Source of the DNA: CAZCJU01 sp964498965
GTDB lineage: Bacteria; Bacillota; Clostridia; Oscillospirales; CAG-272
Assembly: GCA_964498965.1 (NCBI GenBank)
Contig: CAZCJU010000001.1
Span: 1 to 64,000 of the forward strand
DNA length: 64,000 bases
Direction: 5' to 3'
The notes under the pieces were generated by a model. That model saw only the letters and a list, made by a program, of their open reading frames with translations. It ran no database searches and was not told where the DNA came from. This document shows positions 15,532 through 24,838 of the stretch, piece by piece. The first letter of the stretch is position 1, and the number at the start of each line of letters is the position of its first letter. The translations under genes and the position numbers were made by a program.

Positions 15532-16569
15532 TCAATATAAATTAAATATAAATTCTTCGTTTGCGAGCCTTATATTCGTCCCGTCATACAGCTCTGTGTC
15601 CGTATTGGGGTGAATCGCCCGTCCGTTGACATACGTATTGTTTGTCGAGTTTAAGTCGGAAATAAACCAGCAAGCACCTATGTGCTTTATCACTGCGTGA
15701 CATCTGCTTATTGCGGAATTGCCGCTCACACAGTACTCGCAACCGCAAGCCTCCTTACCGAGGACAAAGGAATCGGTCGTTATTCTGATCTGCTCACCGG
15801 TTTTGAGTCTGCGAATATACGCTTTTTCGGAGGCGTTCGTGCCTTGAGTGTTCGTTTTCGAAGACTTTACCGCATTCTTCAATGGGTCATAAACCTTGTC
15901 GGGAGTCACATTGTCAAGCGTGTATATGCTCGTGCCGCAGCTCGGGCAATAGCTTACTCCGTTCGGAACGGCATTGCCGCAACGCACACATTTTCTTTCA
16001 TCGTCGCTCGTCTGCCCATCGGATATGAGTTTTTTTATGTATTCCTCAAGCTTGAAATCGGAAAAGTTGATACCGTCGTTTACTATCCGTATGTATTCAC
16101 GTGCGTAATCGTTGCTTTCGTTCGGTGTGAAAAAACAATTTTGAGCTATGCTCAACAAAAAACTTCGCAGCTCCGTACCGCTGTCGTAAAACGTTATCGG
16201 CACGTACACAAAGCCTATTCTGCGTGTCATCGGCTCAATCATTACGGCGTTAATGTCGAAAAGTATATATTGACGGTTGTAATACGCCTTTTGCAATCCC
16301 TTAACGGTATTCAAAATATTGTCGATAAGCGTTATAAATGTCGATTTGTTTATCGGTGCCGAAAGAAATTCTCTCAATGATATATAACCGGAAATGTCAT
16401 AGCTCAGTCTGAAGCTGTTTCCCCGACCGATAAGCTCCGCTCTAAGCAGTCCGGGAACCTGTCCCGTGCTTACGGCATAGAATTCCCGTTCGCTGATCTG
16501 CTGTCCTTTTTGTCCCTGAACGACAAGCACTCTCCGACCGGAAATTATCTCTGTTTTGTATTTGCTCAT
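15532..16569 (-). CDS. DUF6382-like / zinc ribbon / FHA protein
   Basis: A 345-residue soluble protein. The N-terminal domain (1-190) is of the DUF6382 type and carries a segment YILFDINAVMIEPMTRRIGF that recalls the degenerate catalytic loop of the EssB/YukC pseudokinase. A four-cysteine ribbon (CVRCGN...YCPSCG, about 193-213) and a C-terminal FHA domain (about 255-345, SRCHAVI, STNNTYVNG) follow. FHA domains bind phosphothreonine. A longer paralog lacking the ribbon is encoded at 24839-26614. The start overlaps the previous stop (TAATG). It is probably a cytoplasmic component of the exporter; the EssB comparison is inference. Confidence 0.75.
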   Translation of the reverse strand: MSKYKTEIISGRRVLVVQGQKGQQISEREFYAVSTGQVPGLLRAELIGRGNSFRLSYDISGYISLREFLSAPINKSTFITLIDNILNTVKGLQKAYYNRQYILFDINAVMIEPMTRRIGFVYVPITFYDSGTELRSFLLSIAQNCFFTPNESNDYAREYIRIVNDGINFSDFKLEEYIKKLISDGQTSDDERKCVRCGNAVPNGVSYCPSCGTSIYTLDNVTPDKVYDPLKNAVKSSKTNTQGTNASEKAYIRRLKTGEQIRITTDSFVLGKEACGCEYCVSGNSAISRCHAVIKHIGACWFISDLNSTNNTYVNGRAIHPNTDTELYDGTNIRLANEEFIFNLY

Positions 16570-17039
16570 TACCCTTTATTCGCCACATCAAGCTTGTTTT
16601 TCGCTTTTGCCTGCTCACCCTTTAATCTCGCCGTTTCCAGGCGGCACAGCTCATTCATACGTTGAAACTCCGCTTCCTCCATCGATTCCCGCTTTGCCGC
16701 AAGTTCCTGCCTCTCCGCTTCTTTCTCACGCAGCTTTTCGCAAATTGTGTCGTAAACCGCTTTCAGCTGCCGCAATTTTGCGGCAGCTTCCTCTTTATTC
16801 ACAGCGGTTGCGACGGGGACAAGCTCGCCGCTTAATGAGCCGAGTTCATTTGATACCTTTTCAATAGCTTCAACGATGCTGTCTATTGCGGATAATACGT
16901 AACCGCTTTCCTTACCCTGCCAGTTCAGGGAAACCTCGTCGCCGTAGGCGTCAAGCTCCCTTGCCGCCCGCCTCAACGACGAAGCACACGACTCCAATAT
17001 ATCCGCCTGCTTTTTCGCATTGTCGATATTCACAGCCAT
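16569..17039 (-). CDS. WXG-like protein with coiled-coil extension
   Basis: A 156-residue all-helical protein. The first 95 residues look like a WXG100 hairpin with NWQG near residue 40. The remainder is a charged coiled coil rich in Glu, Lys, Arg and Ala, making the protein about half as long again as the family norm. There is no signal peptide. It lies between the lipoprotein gene and the FHA gene and overlaps the latter by one base. It may be a substrate, a scaffold, or the N-terminal half of a split effector. GAGG precedes the ATG by nine bases. Confidence 0.7.
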   Translation of the reverse strand: MAVNIDNAKKQADILESCASSLRRAARELDAYGDEVSLNWQGKESGYVLSAIDSIVEAIEKVSNELGSLSGELVPVATAVNKEEAAAKLRQLKAVYDTICEKLREKEAERQELAAKRESMEEAEFQRMNELCRLETARLKGEQAKAKNKLDVANKG

Positions 17040-17070
17040 ACAAATGCCTCAAATCTCATTAAATTTTTAT

Positions 17071-19161
17071 TCAGACCATGATGTATCCCTGTTGATTTAC
17101 TATATAACCGAGCGGCGTGAAATCAACATAGTACGATGCGAGAACGGTTACCGTACAGTACTGTGCGTATATGCCGTCTTTTGTTTCGACCTTAACATGA
17201 CACGTACCCTGTGAGATCGCACTTACAACGCCGTTACCGTCTACGGTTGCAACGGACGGATTGCTCGACGTGAATACAAGGTCGCTTGCGGTATATCCGT
17301 CGGGAAGCTTTTCTATAAGAAGCTTATCCGTTTGCTTTTCTTCCATCGCCGCAAAGTACGTTGAGATTCCGAGTCCCGTCTTGTTCTGCAATATTTCATT
17401 TGCAACATCTTCTATTCCCGGAATATCGGTGTATCGGTCTTCAATTGTAGAACCGCTTTCGTCACCCGTTTCTTTTCCTTTTTTGGTACATTCGGGTACA
17501 ATTTTCCAATCCTCGATATGCAAATTTAATGTAAGCGGACTGTTGCTTGCATTCCATATTTCATCAATCCATTTAATACCCAATTTTCCTAACAGAGTTT
17601 CCTTGTTTTCTGCTCCGATATAAAATTCGAGTGGTAAAAAAACATTAACATCAACGCAACCAACATCATTACTTGTGCCAATTTTCTTAGTTTTTCCCGA
17701 AGCTTCTATACCGCCGCTTATTCCTATGTTTGCAACATCAAAACAAGCAATTGAAAATACGGCTTTCACATCGAGCAAAGCATACGCTTTTGCTTTAAGA
17801 ACAACATCAAGATTTGGATTTTCTGCGTTCGTATAGTATTGAACCGCTTTGAATGGTTCATATGTAAGACCTGCCGATGTATCGAAGGAGCATTCCACAG
17901 ACACACTTCCATTTATACCCAATTTCAAATCAACCTTTAATTTAAATACAATAACGCCGAACAAGCTAAACGGTACTTCGCCCAGCGGAATTTTTGTTGC
18001 TGCATCGTCTTTTTTCTCGTCGTTATTTTTGTTGCCAAATTCGCCGGATAATATTATCTTTGAATCAAGCTTGATGTCTGCTTTTTTTACAACAGGTCCA
18101 TATATCTCTATATCCGCAGTTGCCACAATATCCTTGATCGTAACTTTTCCGCTAATGTGATTCAGCAAATTGTCTTTATCTCCACCTTTAATAGGTCTTA
18201 GTTTTAATTCGATTTTACCCAAATCTAAACTATTTGCAATCGGCGTTGCCTCTACTCCGCAATTTCTCGTTCCGAGGCTATTTACATACATTGTAGTGCT
18301 TGTTGTTTTTTCACCGTTATTGAAGTATACCGACTGTGTTGTTGCACTTGCTCCCCCAATCGACTCAATGGTCACTCCGTCATATGCCGGAATAAATCCG
18401 AGAGGTTTCGCTTCATACGTGCCGGTAAACACTACATGATCAAACATTTCCTCAAATTCGGGTTCGGTGTACTTTATCTCCGTACCGTTCACCTCGGTAA
18501 CCTTTGCGTACATACCGTAGGGGTACAGCTCCGACGGTTCAATCGTGATAATATCGCCGACCTTAGCCGTAATACCGTGAAGTGTTGCCGTTTTCCCGTC
18601 CATGGAGAACTGAACGTTTTTATCGTCTACCGTAACAACGTTTGATGTGTATTCTATATTTTGAGTTTGCTCCAGAGCAAGACTGCCGTATATTCTGCTT
18701 ACGTCGGATAATATCTCCGAAGCCGTGTCCATGTACAAGCTCGAGCCGGAAATATATTTCGTTTCGCTGTTTTCATTGAAATAATCAATGATTTCCTTGT
18801 CCGTGCCGAGCTTCTTGCCGTTTACCGATTTGGCTATTCTGTCGATACCTATCGATTTGACCGCCGTTACAATGGCAAAATCGACATCGGCACGCTTATC
18901 GGGGTTAAATTTCTTATCCTTTTCGATAATATCCCACTCAACGCACGCCTGAATAGCATTAAAATTATCGTCGCTCGCTTTTACGTCCTCGAAATACGGT
19001 GTGGTGCTGCTGGGATCGTTCATATTATAAATTTCGGCTATTGCACCTATCCATTCGGAGCGTGTATAAATATGTACTTTTTCGCCCTTGCAGCCCGTGA
19101 GTGAACATACGGACGAAAGAACCGTCGCCACCAGTAATAACAATGCAATAATTTTTTTCAT
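17071..19161 (-). CDS. large lipoprotein with SLH-like and Ig-like domains
   Basis: A 696-residue lipoprotein: signal peptide and lipobox SLTGC with Cys24. Residues about 33-120 resemble one or two SLH-like modules (FEDVKASD, IIEKDKKFNPD, RADVDFAI). A long beta-rich middle follows. A BIG2-type Ig-like domain closes the protein (SDLVFTSSNPSVATVDGNGVVS, about 615-675). It is the only predicted lipoprotein in block A and lies between the WXG100 pair and the FHA gene. It may be the extracytoplasmic part of the exporter, a role played by EsaA or EssA elsewhere; that is a guess from position. Lipidation is well supported. Confidence 0.75.
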   Translation of the reverse strand: MKKIIALLLLVATVLSSVCSLTGCKGEKVHIYTRSEWIGAIAEIYNMNDPSSTTPYFEDVKASDDNFNAIQACVEWDIIEKDKKFNPDKRADVDFAIVTAVKSIGIDRIAKSVNGKKLGTDKEIIDYFNENSETKYISGSSLYMDTASEILSDVSRIYGSLALEQTQNIEYTSNVVTVDDKNVQFSMDGKTATLHGITAKVGDIITIEPSELYPYGMYAKVTEVNGTEIKYTEPEFEEMFDHVVFTGTYEAKPLGFIPAYDGVTIESIGGASATTQSVYFNNGEKTTSTTMYVNSLGTRNCGVEATPIANSLDLGKIELKLRPIKGGDKDNLLNHISGKVTIKDIVATADIEIYGPVVKKADIKLDSKIILSGEFGNKNNDEKKDDAATKIPLGEVPFSLFGVIVFKLKVDLKLGINGSVSVECSFDTSAGLTYEPFKAVQYYTNAENPNLDVVLKAKAYALLDVKAVFSIACFDVANIGISGGIEASGKTKKIGTSNDVGCVDVNVFLPLEFYIGAENKETLLGKLGIKWIDEIWNASNSPLTLNLHIEDWKIVPECTKKGKETGDESGSTIEDRYTDIPGIEDVANEILQNKTGLGISTYFAAMEEKQTDKLLIEKLPDGYTASDLVFTSSNPSVATVDGNGVVSAISQGTCHVKVETKDGIYAQYCTVTVLASYYVDFTPLGYIVNQQGYIMV

Positions 19162-19222
19162 GATGTAACCTAACCTTACAATAATTTAAACTTACGAATT
19201 TGTGCCGAGGTCGCCGATACAG

Positions 19223-19246
19223 GCGGGTACGGTGAGCCGTACCCGC
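19223..19246 (-). other. perfect stem-loop after the WXG100 pair
   Basis: GCGGGTACGG and CCGTACCCGC form a perfect 10-bp stem around a four-base loop, 17 bases past the WXG100 stop and before the lipoprotein gene. No T-run follows, so it may attenuate or protect the upstream esx mRNA rather than end it. Confidence 0.5.
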
Positions 19247-19262
19247 ACATATACGGTCGATT

Positions 19263-19568
19263 TCATTTTGATTCTATGAACTGGCTTGCGTTTGTTTTGA
19301 GTGTCGATTCGGTTTCTTCGTAAGTCTGTGCAGTGTCATCAAGGAACTTTGCGTAAGTTTCTACAACTTCTTTATATTCTGAAAATCTCGGTTTCATAGC
19401 ATCCATTGCCGCACGAATTGTTTCGGCACTATCACTTTCCCACTTGCCTTTTAATCTGCTCATCTCGGTGCTGATGTCCGTAAGATCTTTGTCTAAATTT
19501 GTATTACATTTACGAATTTCAGTCGCTGTATCTCTAAGTGCCTGAAATGTTACATTAATTTCTGCCAT
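19263..19568 (-). CDS. WXG100-family protein (second of core pair)
   Basis: A 101-residue helical-hairpin protein. The turn motif is KWES (W-x-S rather than W-x-G) near residue 42. It starts 16 bases after the stop of the WSG-type WXG100 gene and probably forms a heterodimer with it. It has no signal peptide and a strong GAGGGGG ribosome site. Position directly downstream of EssC and YukD marks it as one of the core exported WXG100 proteins of the system. The variant turn residue is allowed in the family. Confidence 0.85.
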   Translation of the reverse strand: MAEINVTFQALRDTATEIRKCNTNLDKDLTDISTEMSRLKGKWESDSAETIRAAMDAMKPRFSEYKEVVETYAKFLDDTAQTYEETESTLKTNASQFIESK

Positions 19569-19584
19569 TTTTCATTCCCCCTCA

Positions 19585-19884
19585 TTAGTTTCTTAATTTT
19601 CCGGCTTGTTCTACAATCGTTTCTTGTGCTGTGCGGTAAGCTTTTGCACTTGTTCTAAGAAAAGTTGCGTACTGATTCATCAAGTTATACATTTTCGCAA
19701 AATCTTCTTTAAAACCTTCAATCTGGTTTATGTATGCCTGATTGTCCTTTCCGCTCCACGATGAAGCCATCGCATCGGTTTTCGCATAAAGTGCCTTGTA
19801 CTGAGAATCATAATCATCAGCCCATTGTTCGATGTTTCCCGCAGCAGTTTCAAGCTCTTCGGGTGTTACCTTGATTTTTGCCAT
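19585..19884 (-). CDS. WXG100-family protein, EsxA-like
   Basis: A 99-residue WXG100 protein with the canonical turn SSWSGKD near residue 43 and a C-terminal YxxxD/E-like helix end (YRTAQETI). AAGGAGG lies ahead of the ATG. It is encoded between YukD and the second WXG100 gene, the same neighbourhood as esxA in Firmicutes type VII loci. It is expected to dimerise and to be exported through EssC. The name EsxA is by family and position only. Confidence 0.9.
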   Translation of the reverse strand: MAKIKVTPEELETAAGNIEQWADDYDSQYKALYAKTDAMASSWSGKDNQAYINQIEGFKEDFAKMYNLMNQYATFLRTSAKAYRTAQETIVEQAGKLRN

Positions 19885-19910
19885 TTTTTAAATGACCTCC
19901 TTAATAATTT

Positions 19911-20162
19911 TTATATCAACATGAGCTTAGAGCCGTTATGTATTCCCAGCTCATAAACAGTCATGTTAACATTCAAAACAGATCCGTTTTCACGGTAGCA
20001 AACGGCACTTTCTTCCGTCGGGACGAATAGTCCCCCGGACAGCTCCGCCGCGGCTTTTTTAAGCAGCTCCGTGACCTGCGACATCGGGCTTGTATTCGGA
20101 ATAAATACGTCGTAGCTCGTTCCCGTTATCGGAACATACAGCTCCACCAATACTTTTTTCAT
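19911..20162 (-). CDS. YukD/EsaB-like ubiquitin-fold protein
   Basis: An 83-residue protein with the YukD/EsaB pattern: an opening strand KKVLVELYVPITG, a middle helix with VTELLKKAAAEL, and a closing LGIHNGSKLMLI typical of the ubiquitin-like fold. In Firmicutes type VII systems this small cytoplasmic protein is needed for secretion or regulates it. Its ATG overlaps the EssC stop (TAATG), so the two are coupled, matching the usual yukD/essC proximity. The fold call is from motif and context, since the family is very divergent. Confidence 0.8.
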   Translation of the reverse strand: MKKVLVELYVPITGTSYDVFIPNTSPMSQVTELLKKAAAELSGGLFVPTEESAVCYRENGSVLNVNMTVYELGIHNGSKLMLI

Positions 20163-23100
20163 TATTCCGCATACTCCTCTCCGTTACACGAGAGCAATTT
20201 TGTAAGGGTCGGGCGGCTCTTGTTTATCACCCAACCGTACGATGCTCCTATTTCGTCGTACATATCCCGTGTAAGCTTATTCACCTTGACCACGTACTGA
20301 TCGGTAATTCCGTCGCCGATATAGATCCCGTCGGCTCCGTTCACCTGTTTTTTATACCATTCTCCGTGCTTATACGAAGCGAAATCCGATGTCGAATCGA
20401 CGATAATGAAGTGTTGTTTATATATCGCTTCGGATTTCAGCAATACAAGCTCCATTTTTTCTTTTCCGTCGGCCGTAAGCTGTTCGAGCAACCGTTTGCA
20501 ACCGACTATCACTATGATCCGCCGTTCAAACGGTTCAAGCGAACCGGGATCGGATTTCGAATCCTTATATGTGTTATTACGCAAGACCGTTTCGCCGAAA
20601 AGTGTACGCACATATTCTTCATAGTCGCTTTGCACCGTTTCGACGTTTTGCAATCGTTCGTTTTCGAATATCCGCTCGGTATCGATGCATATCGTTTTTT
20701 CAAGTCTGCCGAGCAGTTTAAGCCACTCGCCCAAAAAGTCCGCACATTGAGTAAGTTCCTGTGCCGCAACCGGGTATGCGACCTTTGAAAGGATATTGCA
20801 GGTAACTGCGGTAAGCGTTTTTTTGGATATACCCACCGGAACATTTTTCAGATCGGTAATGTTGTCCTCGACATCCGCACATTTTACGACGCTCGGCAAA
20901 ACGGGGATCTTCTTAGCATATGAAGTCGCATTTTCCCGGAGCTTTTTGCAATATCCGTTCAGGAATTCGAACACGTCCGCATCGTCACTGCAATACGCAG
21001 TTTGGAATTCATACACCTTGCCGAGCGACACAAGACCTCTGCCTTTATATTTCGAGGGTACAAGTCCCTCCGTTCTGCCGACGATAACGGGATAATCCGT
21101 CACATCGTTAAGCTGCATACAATACGTCATTTTGAAGTTTTGAGCCACGACGTAGCGTATCGCATTCGTATTGCTCGCACTGACGGCAAAATAGATTCCG
21201 TATTTTACTCCGTCGCGTGTCAGTAAAGCGAACGATTCTGTAAGCTCCTCGTACTGCTCCGCAAAGCCCGCATAATTATTGATAAGCACTACGATATTAG
21301 GCACGAGCTTACCGCCGTTCTTGCAATAGCTTGCGTAATCGCCGCCGAATTCCGAGAACAGATTTTTACGGTACTCGACCTCTCTGTGCAGCATTTTGAA
21401 GAAGTTCACCGTTTTTTCGGTTTCCCCGGCTACGATAACGCCGCCCGTTTGCGGAGCTTTTTCAAAGACCTTAAGCGTTTCCGAGCCGAAATCCATTATA
21501 TAGAGGTTAAGCTCGTCCGCACTGTGGTTTTTCACAAGCGAATATGCTATAGTCGTCAGCATCGTCGTTTTACCGTTGCCCGTCGCACCGTAAATGAGGC
21601 AGTTGCCCTCGTCCGAGAACGGAACGTTCAGAACGCACTGTTTTTGGTTAAACGGGTCATCGTACTCGCCCACGACAGGGCAAAGCCTTGTTCCGTTCGA
21701 CCTCATGTGATATTTTTCCTCAAGCTTATCAACGAAAATTCTCGGCGGGATAGGCGGCAACCACAGCGGGCGAACGGAAATATTCTCCTCGTTTGCCAAA
21801 TCGGAAATATATTTCACGATCGACACTATCTGCTTTACCTTTTTTTCCTTGCGTGCCGTCTTTTTTCCCGGTTTAACACTTGCGAGAGTACGTCCGATAT
21901 CATCTATGACCTGTATACTGTCATCAACGCTTCTTTCGACCTTTTCCGCAGGTGTATATTCCGCTCCGCACCACGCCGATTGACCGAGAGCGAACAGCTC
22001 GTTAAATCCGACTTGCAGATAAAACCTTCCCGTCTGTGACAGCTCCGCCGCATCGGGACATTTGATCATATCCTGACTATCGGCTTTTTCCTGCACCTTA
22101 AGGCATACTCTGAATTTACTGTTACTCCATATCTGGTCGTCCACCACTCCGCTCGGCTTCTGCGTTGCGAGTATCAAATGCACTCCGAGGCTTCGTCCTA
22201 TACGTGCGGCACTGATAAGCTGTTCCATAAATTCGGGCTGTTGTGTTTTCAGCTCCGCAAATTCATCCGAAATGATGAACAGGTGCGGAACGGGTTCGCT
22301 CACCGTCTTATCTCTGTACAGCTGCTGATATTTATAAATGTCCATTGTACCCTCGTTGGATACTTTGCGTGCTTCGTTAAATATTGCCTGCCGGCGACGC
22401 AGTTCGCTTTGGATCGATATAAGCGATCTTTTTACCGCCGCACCGTCGAGGTTCGTTATCGTTCCGGCAAGGTGCGGAAGCTTTATACCGCGTTCCTCGT
22501 CCTCGAATGCACCCGTAAGTCCGCCGCCTTTATAGTCGATCAGTATGAATGCGACCTCATCGGGGTGATAGTTGACCGCCAACGAAAGAATATATGTAAT
22601 AATAAATTCCGATTTTCCCGAGCCTGTCATACCGGCTACCAAACCGTGAGGGCCGTGGAATTTTTCATGCAGATCGAGATAAAATATACCGCCGTAGGCA
22701 TCGACACCGACGGGAGTCTGCAGGGTCTTTGTCGGATTGTTTTCTTTCCAACGGGTCAGAATATTGAGATGCTCTATTTTGCCGACGTTGAACATCTCCG
22801 TAAAGGTTATCATATTCGGCAATGTATATTGCCAGCTTGACAGGTCAAGTTCTATATTCGCAAGTCTTTCCGCTACCGCACCTATTGCGTTTTCGTTCAC
22901 CCTGTCCGGAGTAAACGGCAACGTTTTGCCGGTCGTATCGGCTTTATCGAATATGCACGAGCCGTCATTGCCTATATACACGACGGAACCTACCTCTTTC
23001 GGCAGATCGTTCAACAGCTCCGTCATATAGATCAGACTGCAGCCTCTGTTTTCCTTAAGCTTTGAAATACGTGTTACAACGTCGCTGCTCTCCGCAAGCT

Positions 23101-24742
23101 TCTTGTCGGCGGCGATTATAACGTAGTATGGCAAATATTCCTCGTTTTCCGCACGCTCGCCGTCCCTGCTCAGCACGGCTTTTTCCAGATACGCACTAAG
23201 CTCCTTTACCTCGCCTTCATCTGCGGCGAAAAATCTGATCTTTTTTTCGTTATCCCAAAAATGAGGGATGTATCGAACGAAATCCCAATATCCGGTTTCG
23301 TTGTCGGCTATCAAAACGAGCTTTACCTCATCGTAGCTGTGCAAGGCGACAGTCTGTATTATAAGTGTCTTTATGAAATTTCCGACCTTGCCTTTTTCGC
23401 CGTAAACACCCGAAACGAATTTTTCCCTGAGTGAAAGGCTTACCGGAACGCCGCGGAGCAGCTTCGGCTCGTTGCCGAGAGAAAGCATGGCATCCTGAAG
23501 ATTATCCTCGTCCATGGTGAATCTTTTTTCCGGAACGTTCACCTCCGCATCGAGCGGAAGCGTTCCGAGTCCGACTCTCAATTTCAGAAAATCGTCGTGC
23601 GTGTTATTTCTTTCCCAAAGGCTCGGCTTTTCGCCGTATATCCTTGAAATGCATTCATCCGGACCGACAAGATTTTCGGTTAAAATGTCCGATTGCTCCT
23701 TGCATTTTCTTCCGATCTCGTCCCGAACACCGTCAAGATATGCAAGATATTTTTTCTGACGCTTTTGTTCGTTTTTCGCTCTCTGCTTTTTTTCGTATTT
23801 TTTCGTGAGTATCGGCCATAATACCGTGCCGAGCAGCATACTCATCGACATCATCAACGTCGGCAACGCCTGAGTTATATCGCCGACGTTGTTTATAACA
23901 TTGCTCACGGACAGCAAGCCGGTGGAAAGCGATGTTATACCCATTGTGAGTGAGGGACCGAGCATAAGAGCCACGGGAACGGTGTCCGCCTTTTGAATTT
24001 GCGGCGGAGGGTCTATCTTTATTACCGAATGCTCTACCTGCCTGAAAAAGCGAGGCGAGCGATAAAAGTAATGCGATTCCGGTATTTCCTCATGCTCCGT
24101 TTGCTCCACGGGCTGTGCCTGATAATTCGCAAGGTTATTCGCCTGCAGTGTCAGCAAGCCGTCTGGGTTGTTCACCGCAAAGTAATTGCTTCCGACGACG
24201 ATTTTAAGACCCATTATGTATATCATGTCGCCCGGTCGAAGCTTTACCGCTCCGACGGTTCTGTAACCGTTTACATACGTTCCGTTTGTGCTTTTATCGT
24301 CGCACACGGTCCAGCCTTTGCCGTCATACGACAGACGAGCGTGATGTCCGGACACGAAATTATTCGCAAAAAACAGGTTGTTGTCGCTTACTCTGCCTAT
24401 ACCGAGCGTACCCGGCTCAAGCATGATTATCTTTGTCAATACCTGCCTTGACGGTTCTATCGCCTCGGCATACAGGATTATTCTTTCGTCGGAGTTGTGG
24501 TATCGCAGGTTCAAAAAGCTCATCGGCTTGATCTCCGCACCGTCCGTCGCTCTGTTCTGCGAATCGAGGACCGTTATGTGTTTATTGCTTTTTACGGTCC
24601 AAACACCGTTCAGGGCTTCTATGCTTATCAGGTCGCGATGATTCCCTTCGCTGTCGAAATCCGACAGCCAATATTGTCCCTTGATCTTTTCCGGCAGGGT
24701 CAGACTGAACATTTGCTTTGATTTTATCAGGTTTACTATCAA
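20162..24742 (-). CDS. essC: EssC-type FtsK/SpoIIIE ATPase of the type VII system
   Basis: A 1526-residue membrane ATPase, the motor of the exporter. It has two N-terminal FHA-type modules (about 1-95 and 100-190; the second keeps GHHARLSYD and STNGTYVNG), then two membrane helices (about 255-278 and 292-312). ATPase domain 1 has Walker A GMTGSGKS at 704-711 and Walker B near 821-827 (FIISDE). Domain 2 has Walker A GATGNGKT at 1052-1059. A third, degenerate domain lies beyond about 1300. The start is a TTG eight bases after GGGAGG, with no better ATG before the first FHA strand. Length and order match Firmicutes EssC. It is first in block A behind a regulatory element at 24766-24830. Confidence 0.95.
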   Translation of the reverse strand: MIVNLIKSKQMFSLTLPEKIKGQYWLSDFDSEGNHRDLISIEALNGVWTVKSNKHITVLDSQNRATDGAEIKPMSFLNLRYHNSDERIILYAEAIEPSRQVLTKIIMLEPGTLGIGRVSDNNLFFANNFVSGHHARLSYDGKGWTVCDDKSTNGTYVNGYRTVGAVKLRPGDMIYIMGLKIVVGSNYFAVNNPDGLLTLQANNLANYQAQPVEQTEHEEIPESHYFYRSPRFFRQVEHSVIKIDPPPQIQKADTVPVALMLGPSLTMGITSLSTGLLSVSNVINNVGDITQALPTLMMSMSMLLGTVLWPILTKKYEKKQRAKNEQKRQKKYLAYLDGVRDEIGRKCKEQSDILTENLVGPDECISRIYGEKPSLWERNNTHDDFLKLRVGLGTLPLDAEVNVPEKRFTMDEDNLQDAMLSLGNEPKLLRGVPVSLSLREKFVSGVYGEKGKVGNFIKTLIIQTVALHSYDEVKLVLIADNETGYWDFVRYIPHFWDNEKKIRFFAADEGEVKELSAYLEKAVLSRDGERAENEEYLPYYVIIAADKKLAESSDVVTRISKLKENRGCSLIYMTELLNDLPKEVGSVVYIGNDGSCIFDKADTTGKTLPFTPDRVNENAIGAVAERLANIELDLSSWQYTLPNMITFTEMFNVGKIEHLNILTRWKENNPTKTLQTPVGVDAYGGIFYLDLHEKFHGPHGLVAGMTGSGKSEFIITYILSLAVNYHPDEVAFILIDYKGGGLTGAFEDEERGIKLPHLAGTITNLDGAAVKRSLISIQSELRRRQAIFNEARKVSNEGTMDIYKYQQLYRDKTVSEPVPHLFIISDEFAELKTQQPEFMEQLISAARIGRSLGVHLILATQKPSGVVDDQIWSNSKFRVCLKVQEKADSQDMIKCPDAAELSQTGRFYLQVGFNELFALGQSAWCGAEYTPAEKVERSVDDSIQVIDDIGRTLASVKPGKKTARKEKKVKQIVSIVKYISDLANEENISVRPLWLPPIPPRIFVDKLEEKYHMRSNGTRLCPVVGEYDDPFNQKQCVLNVPFSDEGNCLIYGATGNGKTTMLTTIAYSLVKNHSADELNLYIMDFGSETLKVFEKAPQTGGVIVAGETEKTVNFFKMLHREVEYRKNLFSEFGGDYASYCKNGGKLVPNIVVLINNYAGFAEQYEELTESFALLTRDGVKYGIYFAVSASNTNAIRYVVAQNFKMTYCMQLNDVTDYPVIVGRTEGLVPSKYKGRGLVSLGKVYEFQTAYCSDDADVFEFLNGYCKKLRENATSYAKKIPVLPSVVKCADVEDNITDLKNVPVGISKKTLTAVTCNILSKVAYPVAAQELTQCADFLGEWLKLLGRLEKTICIDTERIFENERLQNVETVQSDYEEYVRTLFGETVLRNNTYKDSKSDPGSLEPFERRIIVIVGCKRLLEQLTADGKEKMELVLLKSEAIYKQHFIIVDSTSDFASYKHGEWYKKQVNGADGIYIGDGITDQYVVKVNKLTRDMYDEIGASYGWVINKSRPTLTKLLSCNGEEYAE

Positions 24743-24765
24743 TGCTTTGTCCTCCCTTTTTTCCT

Positions 24766-24830
24766 ATATTATCATAAAAAAACTCTTTTTGTTGATTTTT
24801 GTAATAAACGGACCTTAGATTGACAAAAAC
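24766..24830 (-). promoter_or_regulatory. block A promoter with LytTR-type direct repeats (site A)
   Basis: On the minus strand half-site GTTTTTGTCA (24830-24821) and half-site GTTTATTACA (24809-24800) start 21 bp apart, with AAGGTCC between. After 27 bases comes an extended -10, TGATAATAT (-10 TAATAT at 24772-24767). The -35 region is poor, as in activator-dependent promoters. The same arrangement precedes blocks B, C and D. A short AAAAGC-TTCG-GTTTTT hairpin at the preceding FHA stop may end the Tad transcript. Confidence 0.65.
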
Positions 24831-24838
24831 CGAAGCTT

